Below, one piece after another: positions 63,411 through 64,000 of a stretch of DNA of 64,000 nt (its first letter is position 1; each line of letters opens with the position of its first letter). Below the pieces are notes generated by a model. It was not told where the DNA came from. It saw only the letters and a program-made list of their open reading frames with translations, and made no database searches. The position numbers were made by a program, and so were the translations under genes. The stretch lies in the NCBI RefSeq assembly GCF_014651375.1, contig NZ_BMWT01000001.1, positions 794,501-858,500 of the forward strand. The letters are read 5' to 3'. The stretch is from Tateyamaria omphalii (GTDB lineage Bacteria; Pseudomonadota; Alphaproteobacteria; Rhodobacterales; Rhodobacteraceae).

Positions 63411-64000
63411 ACCGTTTGCCGTAGTAGAGGCCAACCACGTGTTCGGCCTCTGCGAAGAACAGCCATCGTGAGGCGAGCGCGCCAGCGACGTGGCTGATGA
63501 CTGCGAGCAGGGCGACCCAGTGCGAGAACGGGGCCGCCAGCAGCAGGACCGGAAGCCCCACCATCAGGATCAGGGAAATCACACGCAGCTTGAAGCTATG
63601 CTTGCGCCCGACGACATAGGCGAATTCCTTGAGCAGGTAATTGGTGCCGGTGTGGGGCGGTTCGAACGCGCGGACGCTGCCGTTTGTCCCAAGCCCTGTT
63701 GCCGTGGCAAGGTTGGTGCCGGATCCGGCCAATGCACCGTCACCCTGCATCCATAGCACGACCTGAATGACCCCTGCGATCAGCAGCAGCGCCATCGCCC
63801 ATGTCACCTGTCCGGCCAGCAATGCGCCGCCCGCAAGACTGTAGCTAAGGAACATTACCGGGGTCAGCGGTGAGTTCCAGCGTGGGATGGTTTTGAGTTG
63901 GGTGTAGATCATCGACGTGGTGAAGACCGTCAGCAGTGAGAAGATCGCACCGATCAGGCCCAGCAGGCTCCAGCGTTGACCGAAGAACACCAGCCCGGCG
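63409..64000 (-). CDS. DmsC-like membrane anchor subunit (5' end outside window)
   Basis: About 196 residues visible, continuing past position 64000 (the frame is open through AGLVFFGQRW). Multiple membrane helices: IGAIFSLLTVFTTSMIY, LAGGALLAGQVTWAMALLLI, VISLILMVGLPVLLLAAPF. The segment TQLKTIPRWNSPLTPVMFLS matches the anchor subunit of DMSO-reductase-type molybdoenzymes (DmsC), which binds quinol and passes electrons to DmsB. The catalytic and Fe-S subunits would lie to the right. Confidence 0.8.
   Translation of the reverse strand, partial: AGLVFFGQRWSLLGLIGAIFSLLTVFTTSMIYTQLKTIPRWNSPLTPVMFLSYSLAGGALLAGQVTWAMALLLIAGVIQVVLWMQGDGALAGSGTNLATATGLGTNGSVRAFEPPHTGTNYLLKEFAYVVGRKHSFKLRVISLILMVGLPVLLLAAPFSHWVALLAVISHVAGALASRWLFFAEAEHVVGLYYGKR

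Overview
The window is a chromosomal segment of an alphaproteobacterium, most likely of the Roseobacter group (Rhodobacteraceae). The basis is protein resemblance and gene order recognised by eye: the Rhodobacterales-type GltX, a Hint-domain protein, the slt–dapA order, a pyrimidine-catabolic cluster with an NMT1-type ABC transporter, a DmsC-like anchor protein, and high-GC codon use. No rRNA, tRNA, CRISPR array, insertion sequence or prophage is visible. The genus cannot be told from this sequence.

Layout. 0–8 kb: 3' part of mreB, a YceI-like secreted protein, a phenol-hydroxylase-like flavoprotein, leuA behind a readable leucine attenuator, and a short-chain dehydrogenase overlapping a four-cysteine (6-4) photolyase. 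8–15.4 kb is the most accessory part: a winged-helix/TPR regulator, a PAP2/vanadium-haloperoxidase-fold protein that begins with 18 His-Ala-Gly-type triplets, and an overlapping subtilisin-like protease, followed on the other strand by a secreted MORN-repeat protein and a secreted partner. 15.6–29.7 kb: nadE, a Hint protein, an esterase, a Tat-exported metallo-beta-lactamase-fold protein, gltX, a MATE pump, a ybbP–ybbA exporter divergent from tesA, and a SRAP protein whose catalytic Cys2 is replaced by Pro. 29.8–41.5 kb: a cold-shock gene, then a complete reductive pyrimidine (uracil/thymine) degradation cluster: preT, preA, a RutR-like TetR regulator, beta-ureidopropionase, dihydropyrimidinase, a metalloprotease and a four-gene ABC transporter closed by a good terminator. 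Two similar operator-like palindromes lie ahead of preT and of the amidohydrolase.

41.6–48.2 kb: a LysR regulator, an ECF sigma/anti-sigma pair divergent from a DUF4399 protein, an orphan RES-domain protein, 2,4-dienoyl-CoA reductase and a GNAT. 48.5–57.7 kb: housekeeping and repair genes (acyltransferase, rppH, adenosine kinase, nth, Ada-like methyltransferase, OmpA lipoprotein and others). 57.8–64 kb: a FAD oxidoreductase divergent from mnmD (together resembling a split MnmC), an EamA transporter, slt, dapA and a DmsC-like membrane anchor running off the end.

Non-coding structure is rich: several families of short palindromic repeats recur between genes (a GTAAGGCGG/CCGCCTTAC hairpin in seven copies, a GGCAAGATGAAG-type motif, and a GAGAAAATTC/GAATTTTCTC palindrome). 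The best candidates for something undescribed are the HAG-repeat haloperoxidase/protease/regulator cluster and the Cys2-less SRAP protein.
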